From Gammaproteobacteria bacterium (GTDB taxonomy: Bacteria > Pseudomonadota > Gammaproteobacteria > Pseudomonadales > Azotimanducaceae_A): a stretch of DNA of 64,000 bases. The first letter of the stretch is position 1. Each line of letters opens with the position of its first letter. Below the pieces are notes generated by a model, which was not told where the DNA came from, made no database searches, and was given only the letters and a program-made list of their open reading frames with translations. The DNA is taken from positions 1-64,000 of the forward strand of contig DUAT01000106.1 of NCBI GenBank assembly GCA_012960755.1, in the 5' to 3' direction. The translations under genes and the position numbers were made by a program. Of this stretch, positions 37,213 to 46,055 are shown piece after piece.

Positions 37213-38184
37213 ATGGATGATCCGAACACCATCCTGCAGGAGGTAACACCTTGCCTGGCCGAGTGGAATATCAAACCACACAGTATTTGCCTGGCATCCC
37301 ATTCTGAAAATATTGTCTACAAAGTCACAGCAGAAGATGAATCAACCTATGCCCTGCGCGTGCATCGCCCTGGCTATCACTCTTTGGCTGAATTAAACGC
37401 AGAGCAGGTCTGGACACAAGCACTGTCAGAATTTGGACTGCAGGTACCCGTCGCCTACCCCACTAGCCGAGGTGAATTTTACGTTGCTGCGAAATGCGGT
37501 GGCGTGGTGCGACAGGTAGCGTTGATTGGATGGCTGGAAGGCCAACCCCTGGCTGACTTTCTTTACCACGAAGGTAAGCCTATAAAGGAAATTCCCCTCG
37601 AAATGATCAGCCAGGTAGGCGTGACCTGTGCTCAGCTTCACAATCACACTAGCGGTTGGCAACCACCTGCTGGCTTCACCCGCCACAGTCTCAATGTAGA
37701 GGGGCTTCTGGGGGCAGACCCGTTCTGGGGAAGGTTCTGGGAAGTGTCATCGTTAACAGCAACGCAACGACGCACCATCAAAGGGTTAAGGAACAGGGCG
37801 ATCGAACGACTCACAGACTATGGTGAACTGCCAAAAACCTACAGCATGATTCATGCGGATCTGCACGAGGGTAATCTGTTTGTGACAAATGATGGTCTGG
37901 TTGTGATCGACTTTGATGATGCAGGTTTCGGCTGGCATCAATATGATCTCGCTGTGGCGCTATTCTCGCACAGTGACCGCCCTGATTTTGATGCGATTGA
38001 GTACGCCTTGATCGAGGGTTATCGAACGCAGCGTAGCTTGAGCGACGAAGACGCATCGTTGCTCACGCTCTTTACGTTGATCCGCAACCTTGCCCTCATC
38101 GGCTGGGCAAATGCACGCCCTGAACTCGAGCGGGATGAGTATCTACGCTTTTTGATTGATAAAGCCTGTCGCACGAAGATCTGA
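37213..38184 (+). CDS. APH/hydroxylysine-kinase-like small-molecule kinase
   Basis: A 323-residue kinase of the APH/choline kinase fold. The N-lobe has NIVYKVTAEDESTYALRVHR, the catalytic loop MIHADLHEGNLFV with its base Asp, and the magnesium motif VVIDFDDAGFGWHQYDLAVAL. It closely resembles the hydroxylysine kinase/homoserine kinase-like subgroup. With the class III phospho-lyase gene 6 bp upstream, the likely role is to phosphorylate an amino alcohol for that enzyme. Eukaryotes pair a hydroxylysine kinase with a PLP phospho-lyase in the same way. Confidence 0.85.
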   Translation: MDDPNTILQEVTPCLAEWNIKPHSICLASHSENIVYKVTAEDESTYALRVHRPGYHSLAELNAEQVWTQALSEFGLQVPVAYPTSRGEFYVAAKCGGVVRQVALIGWLEGQPLADFLYHEGKPIKEIPLEMISQVGVTCAQLHNHTSGWQPPAGFTRHSLNVEGLLGADPFWGRFWEVSSLTATQRRTIKGLRNRAIERLTDYGELPKTYSMIHADLHEGNLFVTNDGLVVIDFDDAGFGWHQYDLAVALFSHSDRPDFDAIEYALIEGYRTQRSLSDEDASLLTLFTLIRNLALIGWANARPELERDEYLRFLIDKACRTKI

Positions 38185-38201
38185 AACTGGCGTATCGAGA
38201 G

Positions 38202-38981
38202 CTAAGCGCCTTTTAGACTCGCTTGTCGACGTACGACTTCAAGCAGATCGTCAGCGTGAATTCGAACTCGCCAGTTATCTGTCAGGTCCTGCCACAGAAT
38301 CACCCCGTTTTCGATTAAAAAAGTAGCCGGTCTTGGCACATCATGGCCTCCCATGCCGCCTTTTTCGTGGACCAGTCCAAGTGCCCTGGTTACCGCCAGG
38401 TCGCCATCCGAAAGAATCGGATAATCAAGCTTCAAACGCCGGGCAACTCGCGAGTTCTCCTGCGGTGTATCCGGACTGATGGCAATGACCTCGAAACCAG
38501 AAGCCCGGAAATCGTTAATCCTTGACTGCAAACCTTGCAGTTCTGACATGCAGAAGGGTCACCAGAAACCACGATAAAAAACCAGGATTAACCGATCACT
38601 CGCTGCTGCTCCAAGATTGATGTCGCTTTCGTCATTTGACACCAGGGTGGTGGCCGGTATCTGCCCTCCCTGCTTCACCGCCAGGTCCGCAGAAGGAAGA
38701 CCATAGGACAACACGAAGCAGTACACCAGCAACATCAGGGTGAACGAGACAGAGACGAACATTCCGAGTATGCCGACCCCGCGACGCCAACCCCCAACGG
38801 GCCAGGCTCGACGAATCCCAACCACTGAAATACCGATCGCAACAGCCAGTATCAGCAGGTTGGCCCAGGGTACATCCCGGAACATTGGCCATTGCGCAAA
38901 GAAGGTGTAATACGAGATGAAGCCGATTGGAGCGGTGAGCGGACCAAGCCACAATGCATGGTTCCACTGCAGGATACGCAC
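38202..38981 (-). CDS. Probable selenocysteine-containing membrane redoxin (in-frame UGA, UxxC)
   Basis: The frame runs unbroken for 259 residues if the UGA at 38559-38561 is read as an amino acid. The N-terminal 90 residues have about three membrane helices (PLTAPIGFISYYTFF, NLLILAVAIGISVVG, GILGMFVSVSFTLMLLVYCF). A peroxiredoxin/AhpC-TSA-like thioredoxin domain follows: LILVFYRGFW, UGA (residue 141), PFCMSELQGLQSRI, then EVIAISPDTPQEN and PILSDGDLAV. Homologous redoxins have Cys at the UGA position in a CxxC motif, so UGA as selenocysteine gives UxxC. A hairpin with a GGU loop lies 18 nt downstream. The start is GTG after GAGGGAAA. The alternative is a Cys-to-stop mutation. Confidence 0.78.
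38526..38561 (-). promoter_or_regulatory. Candidate bacterial SECIS element at the UGA codon
   Basis: Downstream of the UGA (38559-38561), after 18 nt, the coding strand has CTGCAA-GGT-TTGCAG (38540-38526), a perfect 6-bp stem with a GGU loop. Bacterial SECIS elements are short hairpins 16-37 nt after the UGA with a G-U dinucleotide in the apical loop that binds SelB; E. coli fdhF has a similar TGCAGGTCTGCA core. Outer pairing CCTT/AAGG may extend it. Function is inferred from shape and position. Confidence 0.6.
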
Positions 38982-39054
38982 TGATTTCCCTCAAGGGTGG
39001 GGTTGCTGCTGGACATGAATACAACATGTTTTTCGCGCTTTTACAAGAGGGGCC

Positions 39055-41448
39055 TTATGTATCCAACTCCCCGCGCAGCGACTCGACAACGCCAGAGAAA
39101 CGCTCCCGATTTTCCTCACTAAGCTCTGACAGGGTCTTGTGTGCCTGAAGCAGCAGGCGATGACTGTCTCCTGTCGGCTGTTCCCTGGGAACAAGCTTTT
39201 GCTCCCCTGGAGGATCAAACTTTTCGCGGCTGATCGAATTAATGACGTCGGCCAGGCCAAGTTCCTCGAACAATCCACGGACCATTTCATTTGGCCCATG
39301 TATATGCGCCCATCCATTGGCGTCCATTGTTACGATCTCGTGCAACGTCCCCAGAAAGGTGCTGTCGAGACCCGTGCAGTCAGCAAGGTCAATGTTCAGT
39401 TCGCGACCGTCACCCAGGGCGTCCTTCGCGAGCTGACGAAAAGCATCTGCGCTGGTCCAGGTCCCCTTTCCACGAAACGCGAGGCATGTCGCCTGTTCCC
39501 CGGTCGATATCCACAATTCACCTGCCTGGGAGCCCGATGTAAGGTTCTCAGCCTGATTCGGTACGGTATCCGGGTTTGAAATCTCATCGTCCTGCGGATC
39601 ATTGTCAAGATGCGACGGACCCTTGCATACCTCCAGCACGAGCAGGGTCACGTCGTCTGCGCCTTCATTATCAGCACTCAATCTCGCTCTTTCGGCAGCG
39701 CCATCGTAGAGTTTGCGCAGCCGTCCGGGCCCATCCAGGGATTCGTCTGCCATGGTAGCGGTGATCATATTGCAAAGACCTTCAGTTCCCTGCGATTCGA
39801 TCCCGTCGGTCAAGCCATCGGTATGCAGGATGAGCCTGTCTCCTGATCGCAAATCAAACTCATGTTCCGTGAAATTCGGCTCCCTCGATATCCCAAGGGC
39901 GGGCCCAGTGTGCTCCAGCAGCACACACTCTCCGCTTTCCCGAAGAAGTAACATCGGCGTGTGTCCAGCGGATGCAGCACGGAGCTTAAGGGTCTTCTTG
40001 TCGATAAGCACATACGCTGCTGTCAGAAACATACCGGGGCTCAACTTGTCGGTGCAGAGCTGTTCGTTAACTCGCGTCAGCACTTCCGAAGGATCAAGTG
40101 CGCAGCCCTGCAGGTCAGACATTTGAAGTCGCTGTTTGAACAGCACCGAGAGCATGGCGGCAGCAACACCGTGGCCGGTCGCATCAGCTACATACAGCGC
40201 AACACTTCCGTCGTCGAGGCTGCAGACATCGTACAGGTCACCACCGACATTCATTCCAGGGCGATAGAGTGCATCCACGCGTACACTCTCAAGCTGCGGG
40301 GGCTCTGTCGGTAGCAGGGCGCGCTGAATGACCTGGGCCCGCTCCAGGTCATTGCGGATGACCTCAGACTTGTGGTCCAGCTCCCGCAGCTTATCCGCCA
40401 GATCTGTGCTGTTGGCCCGAAGCTGACCCACCAAAGTTTCCTTTTGCACCACCGCTGTTTTCAACTGACCCGTCCGCTCCTGAACGCGCGCTTCGAGGTT
40501 GGCGTTGAGTTCATGGATCTCCAATTCGGCGCGAACTCGAGATGTTATATCCCGAATGAAGGCGCTGAAAACCTGTGATTCCCCCAGACGCAAGGGCGAT
40601 ACACTGAGCTCCACCGGGAATTGCCGCCCTGTCTTGTCAACTGCCTGGACCTCGATGCGTTTGTTGAAGATTGGAGCTTCACCTGTTGCGAGGAAGTGCT
40701 GCAGGCCTTTTCTGTGACCATCGTGGTTGCCTGATGGAATAACTGTATCGAACAGGGTTTTGCCAATCGCCTCTTCGCTCGACCAGCCGAAGACGATTTC
40801 TGCCTGTGGATTCCAGTCGACGATATTACTCTGCTCGTCAATGGTCACAATCGCATCCAGTGCATTGTCAAGAATCGCCTGGGTCCTGCCCTCACTATGC
40901 TGCAACGCCTGCTCCGCCTGCCTGCGCTCCGAGGACTCAAGCGCAAGGGTCGCAAGGTCTGCGAGGGAACCGGCGAACAGTTGTTCTTCGTCCGTCCAGA
41001 CTCGTGCTGGCCCTATATGCTCGTGACAAACAATGCCGATCGCCGTACCCCGTGCGCGCAATGGTGCATCCAGCATGGAAGTGATGCCATTAACATCGAG
41101 ATAACCCTGGGAGAATTCTGCCGTACGAGGATCCGTGTGGGCATCGTCCGCAACTATCGCTCGCTCTTCATTCAGCGCTTCAAAATACAGCGGGTAATCT
41201 ACCTCGGCAAGCTCTACACCTTCGGAGTGCTCGCCTGTCGACATATCGTAACTATCAATACAGTAGATTTTAGTACGACCCTCGTCGTAGAGCCATATGT
41301 TGACCCTTGCGATGCCGAGAGTGTGGGATGCGGCTTCCGTAATTTCGCGCAGCGAGGACGCAAGATCTCCGATCCTCATCGACTCGCTCTTGGCGAGCTT
41401 CGTCAACACTTCATAGTGTTGCGCGAGATTGGATTCGCTTTCAGACAC
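39055..41448 (-). CDS. GAF-PAS-PP2C (SpoIIE/RsbU) phosphatase fused to STAS domain
   Basis: A 797-residue cytoplasmic signalling protein. It has a GAF domain (about 20-175), a PAS domain (190-310, ending FIRDITSRVRAE), a coiled coil (315-375), then a PP2C/SpoIIE phosphatase (385-620). Phosphatase metal ligands are in GMNVGGDLYDV, VADATGHGVAAAM, LHTDGLTDG and EGADDVTLLVL. The C-terminal STAS-like domain (about 655-740) has LNIDLADCTGLDSTFLGTL, where Ser/Thr is the usual phosphorylation site of anti-sigma antagonists. The two halves of a partner-switch are thus fused. It ends 74 bp before the redoxin gene on the same strand. Confidence 0.87.
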   Translation of the reverse strand: MSESESNLAQHYEVLTKLAKSESMRIGDLASSLREITEAASHTLGIARVNIWLYDEGRTKIYCIDSYDMSTGEHSEGVELAEVDYPLYFEALNEERAIVADDAHTDPRTAEFSQGYLDVNGITSMLDAPLRARGTAIGIVCHEHIGPARVWTDEEQLFAGSLADLATLALESSERRQAEQALQHSEGRTQAILDNALDAIVTIDEQSNIVDWNPQAEIVFGWSSEEAIGKTLFDTVIPSGNHDGHRKGLQHFLATGEAPIFNKRIEVQAVDKTGRQFPVELSVSPLRLGESQVFSAFIRDITSRVRAELEIHELNANLEARVQERTGQLKTAVVQKETLVGQLRANSTDLADKLRELDHKSEVIRNDLERAQVIQRALLPTEPPQLESVRVDALYRPGMNVGGDLYDVCSLDDGSVALYVADATGHGVAAAMLSVLFKQRLQMSDLQGCALDPSEVLTRVNEQLCTDKLSPGMFLTAAYVLIDKKTLKLRAASAGHTPMLLLRESGECVLLEHTGPALGISREPNFTEHEFDLRSGDRLILHTDGLTDGIESQGTEGLCNMITATMADESLDGPGRLRKLYDGAAERARLSADNEGADDVTLLVLEVCKGPSHLDNDPQDDEISNPDTVPNQAENLTSGSQAGELWISTGEQATCLAFRGKGTWTSADAFRQLAKDALGDGRELNIDLADCTGLDSTFLGTLHEIVTMDANGWAHIHGPNEMVRGLFEELGLADVINSISREKFDPPGEQKLVPREQPTGDSHRLLLQAHKTLSELSEENRERFSGVVESLRGELDT

Positions 41449-41593
41449 GTCTCACTCCGATGCCGGATAATTCGTGTGGATGCCGATTACAATGATAGCC
41501 AGTCTCGCTTCGGGCAGCAACCGATTACCGGCACACTAAATGGCCCCACGGAGTCGTCCCAAAGGAGTTCGCACGTAACGCACGTTCAGCAGA

Positions 41594-42433
41594 TTACTTG
41601 CCTTGCCTCACCCAATCCAGCGTGGATGACGACTTTGGGATCGTTTTTGTTTTTCTTTCGTCTCCATTGAGCAAAAGCTTGTAATGGTAGGCCTGGTCTT
41701 TATCAACGCTTGACCCGCTGTTATCCGTGTAGTCCCAGTAAACCCGGTATTTACCTGCCGGTAACGCTTGATCAATGAGCGTCTTCACATTTCGCAAACT
41801 CGTATCATAAATTTCCAGTTTCACGGCACTCGATGTCCTTAACCAAAATACGATCCTGGATAATGGCGACTGTGGCATCTCGAGCAACTCACTTTGGGAC
41901 ATACTGATCAACGCGTCAATGATCTCCCGGTCGGAGTAGCCTGGGAACCTGCCCTGTAAATAATCATAAACGAGATAACTTTCTGCTTCTGTTAAATCAA
42001 CCATGTTCGTAAGCAATCGATTCAGACTTTCCTCCAGCGCTGGAAACTTGCCCCGATCCAGCTGCTTCTGTAAGTTCTTCGCATCTATCTGTAGCAGGAG
42101 TAATTTTCTCCTTATCACTGTTTCCCAGATAATTTCTTCGGTAAACGTGTTGTCCAGCGCATCGTCCATCTCAATATAAAAGTTCGGGTTCTCGCCAATT
42201 TTCAGGGCAATTTCTCTTTGTAGCTCATCCAGCTCTTTTTCATCAACAAACAGGGAAGTTACCAGTCCGACAACCGTGGATTTTGCTTTATGCGCGGGCA
42301 GGAAGTAAAACGGCAATTGGAATCCAGTCTTGACGTAAAGGGATGCAAGAATTATTGCCAGTACGATGCCTGATATTGTCCCTGTCAGGAACTTGAAGGA
42401 ATCACTTTTGTATTGCTTATCCGGCGCCTTCAT
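41594..42433 (-). CDS. Membrane-anchored protein with FlgD-like C-terminal domain
   Basis: A 279-residue protein with a short cytosolic N-terminus, one membrane helix (FLTGTISGIVLAIILASLYV), a charged helical middle (LDELQREIALKIGENPNF; VIRRKLLLLQIDAKNLQKQL) and a C-terminal beta domain. That domain, VKLEIYDTSLRNVKTLID to PAGKYRVYWDYTDNSG, resembles the FlgD Ig-like/FlgD-Tudor fold used in secreted proteins. I do not recognise the whole family. It lies between the PP2C and TauD genes on the same strand. Confidence 0.6.
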   Translation of the reverse strand: MKAPDKQYKSDSFKFLTGTISGIVLAIILASLYVKTGFQLPFYFLPAHKAKSTVVGLVTSLFVDEKELDELQREIALKIGENPNFYIEMDDALDNTFTEEIIWETVIRRKLLLLQIDAKNLQKQLDRGKFPALEESLNRLLTNMVDLTEAESYLVYDYLQGRFPGYSDREIIDALISMSQSELLEMPQSPLSRIVFWLRTSSAVKLEIYDTSLRNVKTLIDQALPAGKYRVYWDYTDNSGSSVDKDQAYHYKLLLNGDERKTKTIPKSSSTLDWVRQGK

Positions 42434-42463
42434 GAGTAATTCTCAAATGAGATACCCTATTGC

Positions 42464-43321
42464 TTAATACGGCCTGTCACCAATGACCGTCACTCTCTCC
42501 ATCCTGCGAACCGCAGGCCAATAGTCCGCGGCGGCATAATGTTGTACGGCACGGTTGTCCCAAAAAGTGAACGAGTTTTCTCGCCATTTAAACCGGCACT
42601 GATAGTCGGGCACCCAGGCGGTAAGAAAGAGCTTGTCGAGGAGTTGTTGCGACGAAGTTTCATCCATACCTTCTATTTTACGAGTGAATATTTTGTTGAC
42701 GTAAATTGACTTTTTTTTGCTCCCAGGATGAGTTAGAACGACGGGATGTGTTGCAGGTGGAAATTGCTCACGTTTTTGCTGTATTTCGTCTTCCGACGCG
42801 CCTTTCATGCGCATCCCATTCAGAAAATTTTCATTGTCATGGACAGCAAATAAGCCATCAATTTGCTGCTTCGTTTCATCATCCAAACCATTGTAAGCAG
42901 CTTCCATGTTTGCAAATAATGTATCACCACCAACCTCTGGGACTTCCCGTGCACGCAGAATGGACCCTAATGATGGCTCTTGCCGCCAGGTCACATCAGA
43001 GTGCCAGACATTGATGTAAGGCGGATTTTCCCGGTCGTTATTCAGACATACAACCTCAGGGTGATCTTCCATATTCGATACAAAAGGGTGAACTTCAACC
43101 TTCCCAAAATGCCTGCCAAATTCTACATGCTGTTCAACGGTAATGTTCTGGTCTCTAAAGAAAACCACTTTACGATCGACCAGTAAATCAGCCAGGTATT
43201 CAATCGTGACATCATCCAGGTGGCCACCAATATCGATCCCAAGCACTTCCGTACCGATACTGGGAGATAAATGAACCAATTTGAAACCCAGTTCTCCGTC
43301 TTGAGTTGCTTGTACACTCAT
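42464..43321 (-). CDS. TauD/TfdA-family Fe(II)/2-oxoglutarate dioxygenase
   Basis: A 285-residue 2-oxoglutarate-dependent dioxygenase. The iron facial triad is His and Asp in NVWHSDVTW and His in AVQHYAAADYWP, and the 2-oxoglutarate Arg is in AVRRMERVTVIG. The N-terminal GTEVLGIDIGGHLDD and VDRKVVFFRDQNI are typical of the family. Substrates include taurine, sulfonates, alkyl sulfates and aromatic herbicides, so none is assigned here. I use the ATG at 43321 with GTGGAGAA upstream; a GTG four codons earlier is possible. Confidence 0.9.
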   Translation of the reverse strand: MSVQATQDGELGFKLVHLSPSIGTEVLGIDIGGHLDDVTIEYLADLLVDRKVVFFRDQNITVEQHVEFGRHFGKVEVHPFVSNMEDHPEVVCLNNDRENPPYINVWHSDVTWRQEPSLGSILRAREVPEVGGDTLFANMEAAYNGLDDETKQQIDGLFAVHDNENFLNGMRMKGASEDEIQQKREQFPPATHPVVLTHPGSKKKSIYVNKIFTRKIEGMDETSSQQLLDKLFLTAWVPDYQCRFKWRENSFTFWDNRAVQHYAAADYWPAVRRMERVTVIGDRPY

Positions 43322-43688
43322 GATGTTCTCCACATAGTCATCGAGTTGTTAAACTGCCACTCCTAGCCTGCTTTTCTTTCAGCTTTAAAGGGGAACTTAC
43401 CATTGTAAGCTTGACATGTATTGTGCCGCTGAGGCTACGCTCCAATACACGTTACTACTTTCGGACAAGCATTAGTAAAGAATACTCTGCCCAATCGTTT
43501 ACAGGTCAGTTGACCAATCTGAGCCCCATGATCTAAAACCGGACCAGTTTGCCAAAGCAGCGCAAAACATGCTTTATTCACAAAGTCAATTTTTCAGATG
43601 TTGAAATACCTAAGGCGCATCCGCAGAGTCACGGGTTTTGCAGAAAAGGGTTCCTCCATCAAACGAGAAGAACAAGCGGGAGAAAAAG
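43322..43688. other. Divergent promoter region, no gene seen
   Basis: About 0.37 kb between the divergent TauD-type and serine-hydrolase genes. It should hold both promoters. I see no RNA gene, repeat or convincing small frame. Confidence 0.4.
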
Positions 43689-44981
43689 ATGCACAGTAGC
43701 TCCAACAAGCAATTCCAGGTAGAGGGTACCGTGGCACCGGGCTTTGAGTCAGTCAAGCAATTATATGAACACAACATGCAAACACTGGCAGAAAAAAATA
43801 CCCAGCTCTGTGTCTACCATGAAGAAACAAAAGTGGTCGATCTTTGGGCATCAGTCACAGACGACAGCAACTTTTCTGCCGACTCTCTCATCAATATTTT
43901 CAGCAGTGGAAAAAGCTTCGAAGCAATTGCAATGGCATCTCTGGTCGGAAAAGGATTACTTAAATACAGCACGAGAATCATCGAACATTGGCCTGAGTTC
44001 GGGTCGAACGGCAAGGAGGCACTCACCGTTGCCGAGCTTATGCGTCACGAGGCTGGACTCGCGGCGTTTAACACCAGCTTAAAGACGCAGGACCTGCTCA
44101 CAGAGAACATCAAGTTAAACAACATAGGCCGCATCATCGAGGATCATCCACAAAAATTCCGTAAGGACGGCGAGAGTCGAAGGGAGTACCACGCCATTAC
44201 CAGGGGCTGGATTGTTAACGAGGTTTTTCGTCGAGTAGACCCAGCGGGTCGAACAATTGGTGAATTTCTACGAGAAGATATCAGCTCACCCCTTGAGGTA
44301 GACGCGATCATTGGTGTCAAACAAGAGGAACTAAATCGAGTCTCAAGCGTATCAACACTGGGATTCGGCTTTCAGTTTGTGGAAAGTTTGAAACCCAAAT
44401 TTCTTAAACGAAAGATGGAACACAACATCTTTCAAATCATTCGAAAACTTGCCCCGCTAGTTCTTGCTTGGCGAACAACCACGGGCACCCCGCTCCCATT
44501 CGAAGGCATGGATGGGATTGGTTTTTTCAATGAACCTGCTGTCGCAATGGGCGAAACACCCTCTGCCGCAGCAAACTGTTCTGCAAGAGGATTAGCGAAA
44601 ATCGCCGCAATGATGGCAACAGGTGGCAAGTGGGATGGAACAGAATATATCACTGAAGCGGCCTGGGATGCATTACACGCAGACCCTGTCGAAGCAGATA
44701 TGGGGTTCAACACCACTTTCACCCAGGGTGGTGTCGCGCTGTTCACACCGCCCTCCGATAAAAGCAGCAGACTTGAGAAGGGGCTCAATGCAGGCAGAGA
44801 AGGATTTTATGGTTGGATGGGGCTCGGCGGTTCAATCTTTCAATGGCATCCGCAACACAAAGTTGGCTTTGGCTACGTACCCACATCGCTGAATGTACTG
44901 GATATTGTTAACGAAAGAGGGAAGGCTTATCAGGCCGAAGTACTAAACTGCGTGGAAAAAATGAAGGGTACCACGACGTGA
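43689..44981 (+). CDS. Serine hydrolase, beta-lactamase class C/esterase family
   Basis: A 430-residue penicillin-binding-protein-fold serine hydrolase (EstB/class C-like). The nucleophile motif SxxK is SSGK in NIFSSGKSFEAIAMASLV, and the second motif (Y-x-N position) is REYHAITRGWIVNEV. The third region lies near GWMGLGGSIFQWHPQ. It has no evident signal peptide, so a cytosolic esterase or amidase role is more likely than beta-lactam resistance. GGGAGAAAAAG precedes the chosen ATG at 43689; an upstream in-frame start at 43638 lacks one. Confidence 0.85.
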   Translation: MHSSSNKQFQVEGTVAPGFESVKQLYEHNMQTLAEKNTQLCVYHEETKVVDLWASVTDDSNFSADSLINIFSSGKSFEAIAMASLVGKGLLKYSTRIIEHWPEFGSNGKEALTVAELMRHEAGLAAFNTSLKTQDLLTENIKLNNIGRIIEDHPQKFRKDGESRREYHAITRGWIVNEVFRRVDPAGRTIGEFLREDISSPLEVDAIIGVKQEELNRVSSVSTLGFGFQFVESLKPKFLKRKMEHNIFQIIRKLAPLVLAWRTTTGTPLPFEGMDGIGFFNEPAVAMGETPSAAANCSARGLAKIAAMMATGGKWDGTEYITEAAWDALHADPVEADMGFNTTFTQGGVALFTPPSDKSSRLEKGLNAGREGFYGWMGLGGSIFQWHPQHKVGFGYVPTSLNVLDIVNERGKAYQAEVLNCVEKMKGTTT

Positions 44982-45007
44982 ATGCTCACCGAATTTGTCG
45001 TTATGTT

Positions 45008-45424
45008 TTAAAGTCGCCATACCGTCAATCTGGACGAGAGTAAAATCATCGCTCCAATGAACAGGGCGACAGCCCCAGGAAGATACAACCTCCCAACGGA
45101 GAAACCCGTGATGATAGACAGGATGATGGCGGCTACGCTCAAAATTGCCAAAGCAACGTAACCGCTTCTCCAGGCAAGGCGCACCCCGAGAAGATAAAGT
45201 CCGGCGAAAACAACAAGCACGAAAATACCCCAGGGACCCTGTGCTTCATACCAGGATTGTTCTGTTGTGAAAATTTCTCCAGCGCTACCTGGCTCGCCGA
45301 AGGTGCGGTGGAATGCCACACCCTGCCCCTTGATCGGCGAGAACAGAATATAACAGGAAGCGCTAACCGCCCATGCGGCAGCAGTTGCAACAACAAGTTT
45401 ACCCACACAGATCCGTTTTTCCAT
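45008..45424 (-). CDS. Hypothetical four-helix membrane protein
   Basis: A 138-residue protein with about four hydrophobic helices: VVATAAAWAVSASCYILFS, GIFVLVVFAGLYLLGVRLA, YVALAILSVAAIILSIITG and GAVALFIGAMILL. A periplasmic or outside loop (HRTFGEPGSAGEIFTTEQSW) follows the first helix. It is convergent with the serine-hydrolase gene, 26 bp away. No family is recognised. Confidence 0.65.
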   Translation of the reverse strand: MEKRICVGKLVVATAAAWAVSASCYILFSPIKGQGVAFHRTFGEPGSAGEIFTTEQSWYEAQGPWGIFVLVVFAGLYLLGVRLAWRSGYVALAILSVAAIILSIITGFSVGRLYLPGAVALFIGAMILLSSRLTVWRL

Positions 45425-45569
45425 GTTTCAAGGGTCCATTGCATCAGCACGTACGACTATCTAGACCGGCGGATCCAGAAAAATATTCACCGATGAGTCA
45501 CTTTTGCATTGTTGGAGAAATGCGGTTTAAACTCTCTATCCTTCCACATCCAATCTTTATTTCAAGCAT

Positions 45570-46055
45570 ATGCAGACAACCATTGAACAACGCTTACAAC
45601 GACTTGAAGACGAATCCGAGATAAAGCAGCTCAAGGCCAGATACTGTGAGTTTTGCGACAATAGTTACGATCCTGACGGTATTGCGTCTTTGTTTGTTCA
45701 AGAGGGTGTCTGGGACGGCGGATTCATGGGTCGGTTCGAAGGGCGAGAAGCAATCCGCACGCATTTCCAACGCACATCTTCTGTGATGGGGTTCGCCATT
45801 CATCATGTCACAAATCCGATCATCAGCATCGAGACAGATGCCGCCCAGGGGCAGTGGTATCTGTGGCAGCCCTGTACCCAGAGCAAATCGAATCAGGCTA
45901 TCTGGCTGGCAGCACGTTACCGCGAGACCTACGTTCGTACCTCTGAGGGTTGGCGATTCGATGAAATGATTATCGATCCAAAGATGTTCGCGCCCTATGA
46001 AGGCGGCTGGGCGGAAACTCCCTTTATTACAGGAGGCCCAAGAAGCGATGAATGA
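45570..46055 (+). CDS. SnoaL-like NTF2-fold protein
   Basis: A 161-residue NTF2-like (SnoaL) protein with the typical start IEQRLQRLEDESEIKQLKARYCEFCD and YDPDGIASLFVQEGVWDGG. It continues with EGREAIRTHFQ and a closing strand TSEGWRFDEMIIDPKMFAPY. Members are polyketide cyclases, dehydratases or dioxygenase small subunits. It overlaps the PhyH-type gene by 8 bp, so the two form a unit and may act on one substrate. Confidence 0.82.
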   Translation: MQTTIEQRLQRLEDESEIKQLKARYCEFCDNSYDPDGIASLFVQEGVWDGGFMGRFEGREAIRTHFQRTSSVMGFAIHHVTNPIISIETDAAQGQWYLWQPCTQSKSNQAIWLAARYRETYVRTSEGWRFDEMIIDPKMFAPYEGGWAETPFITGGPRSDE

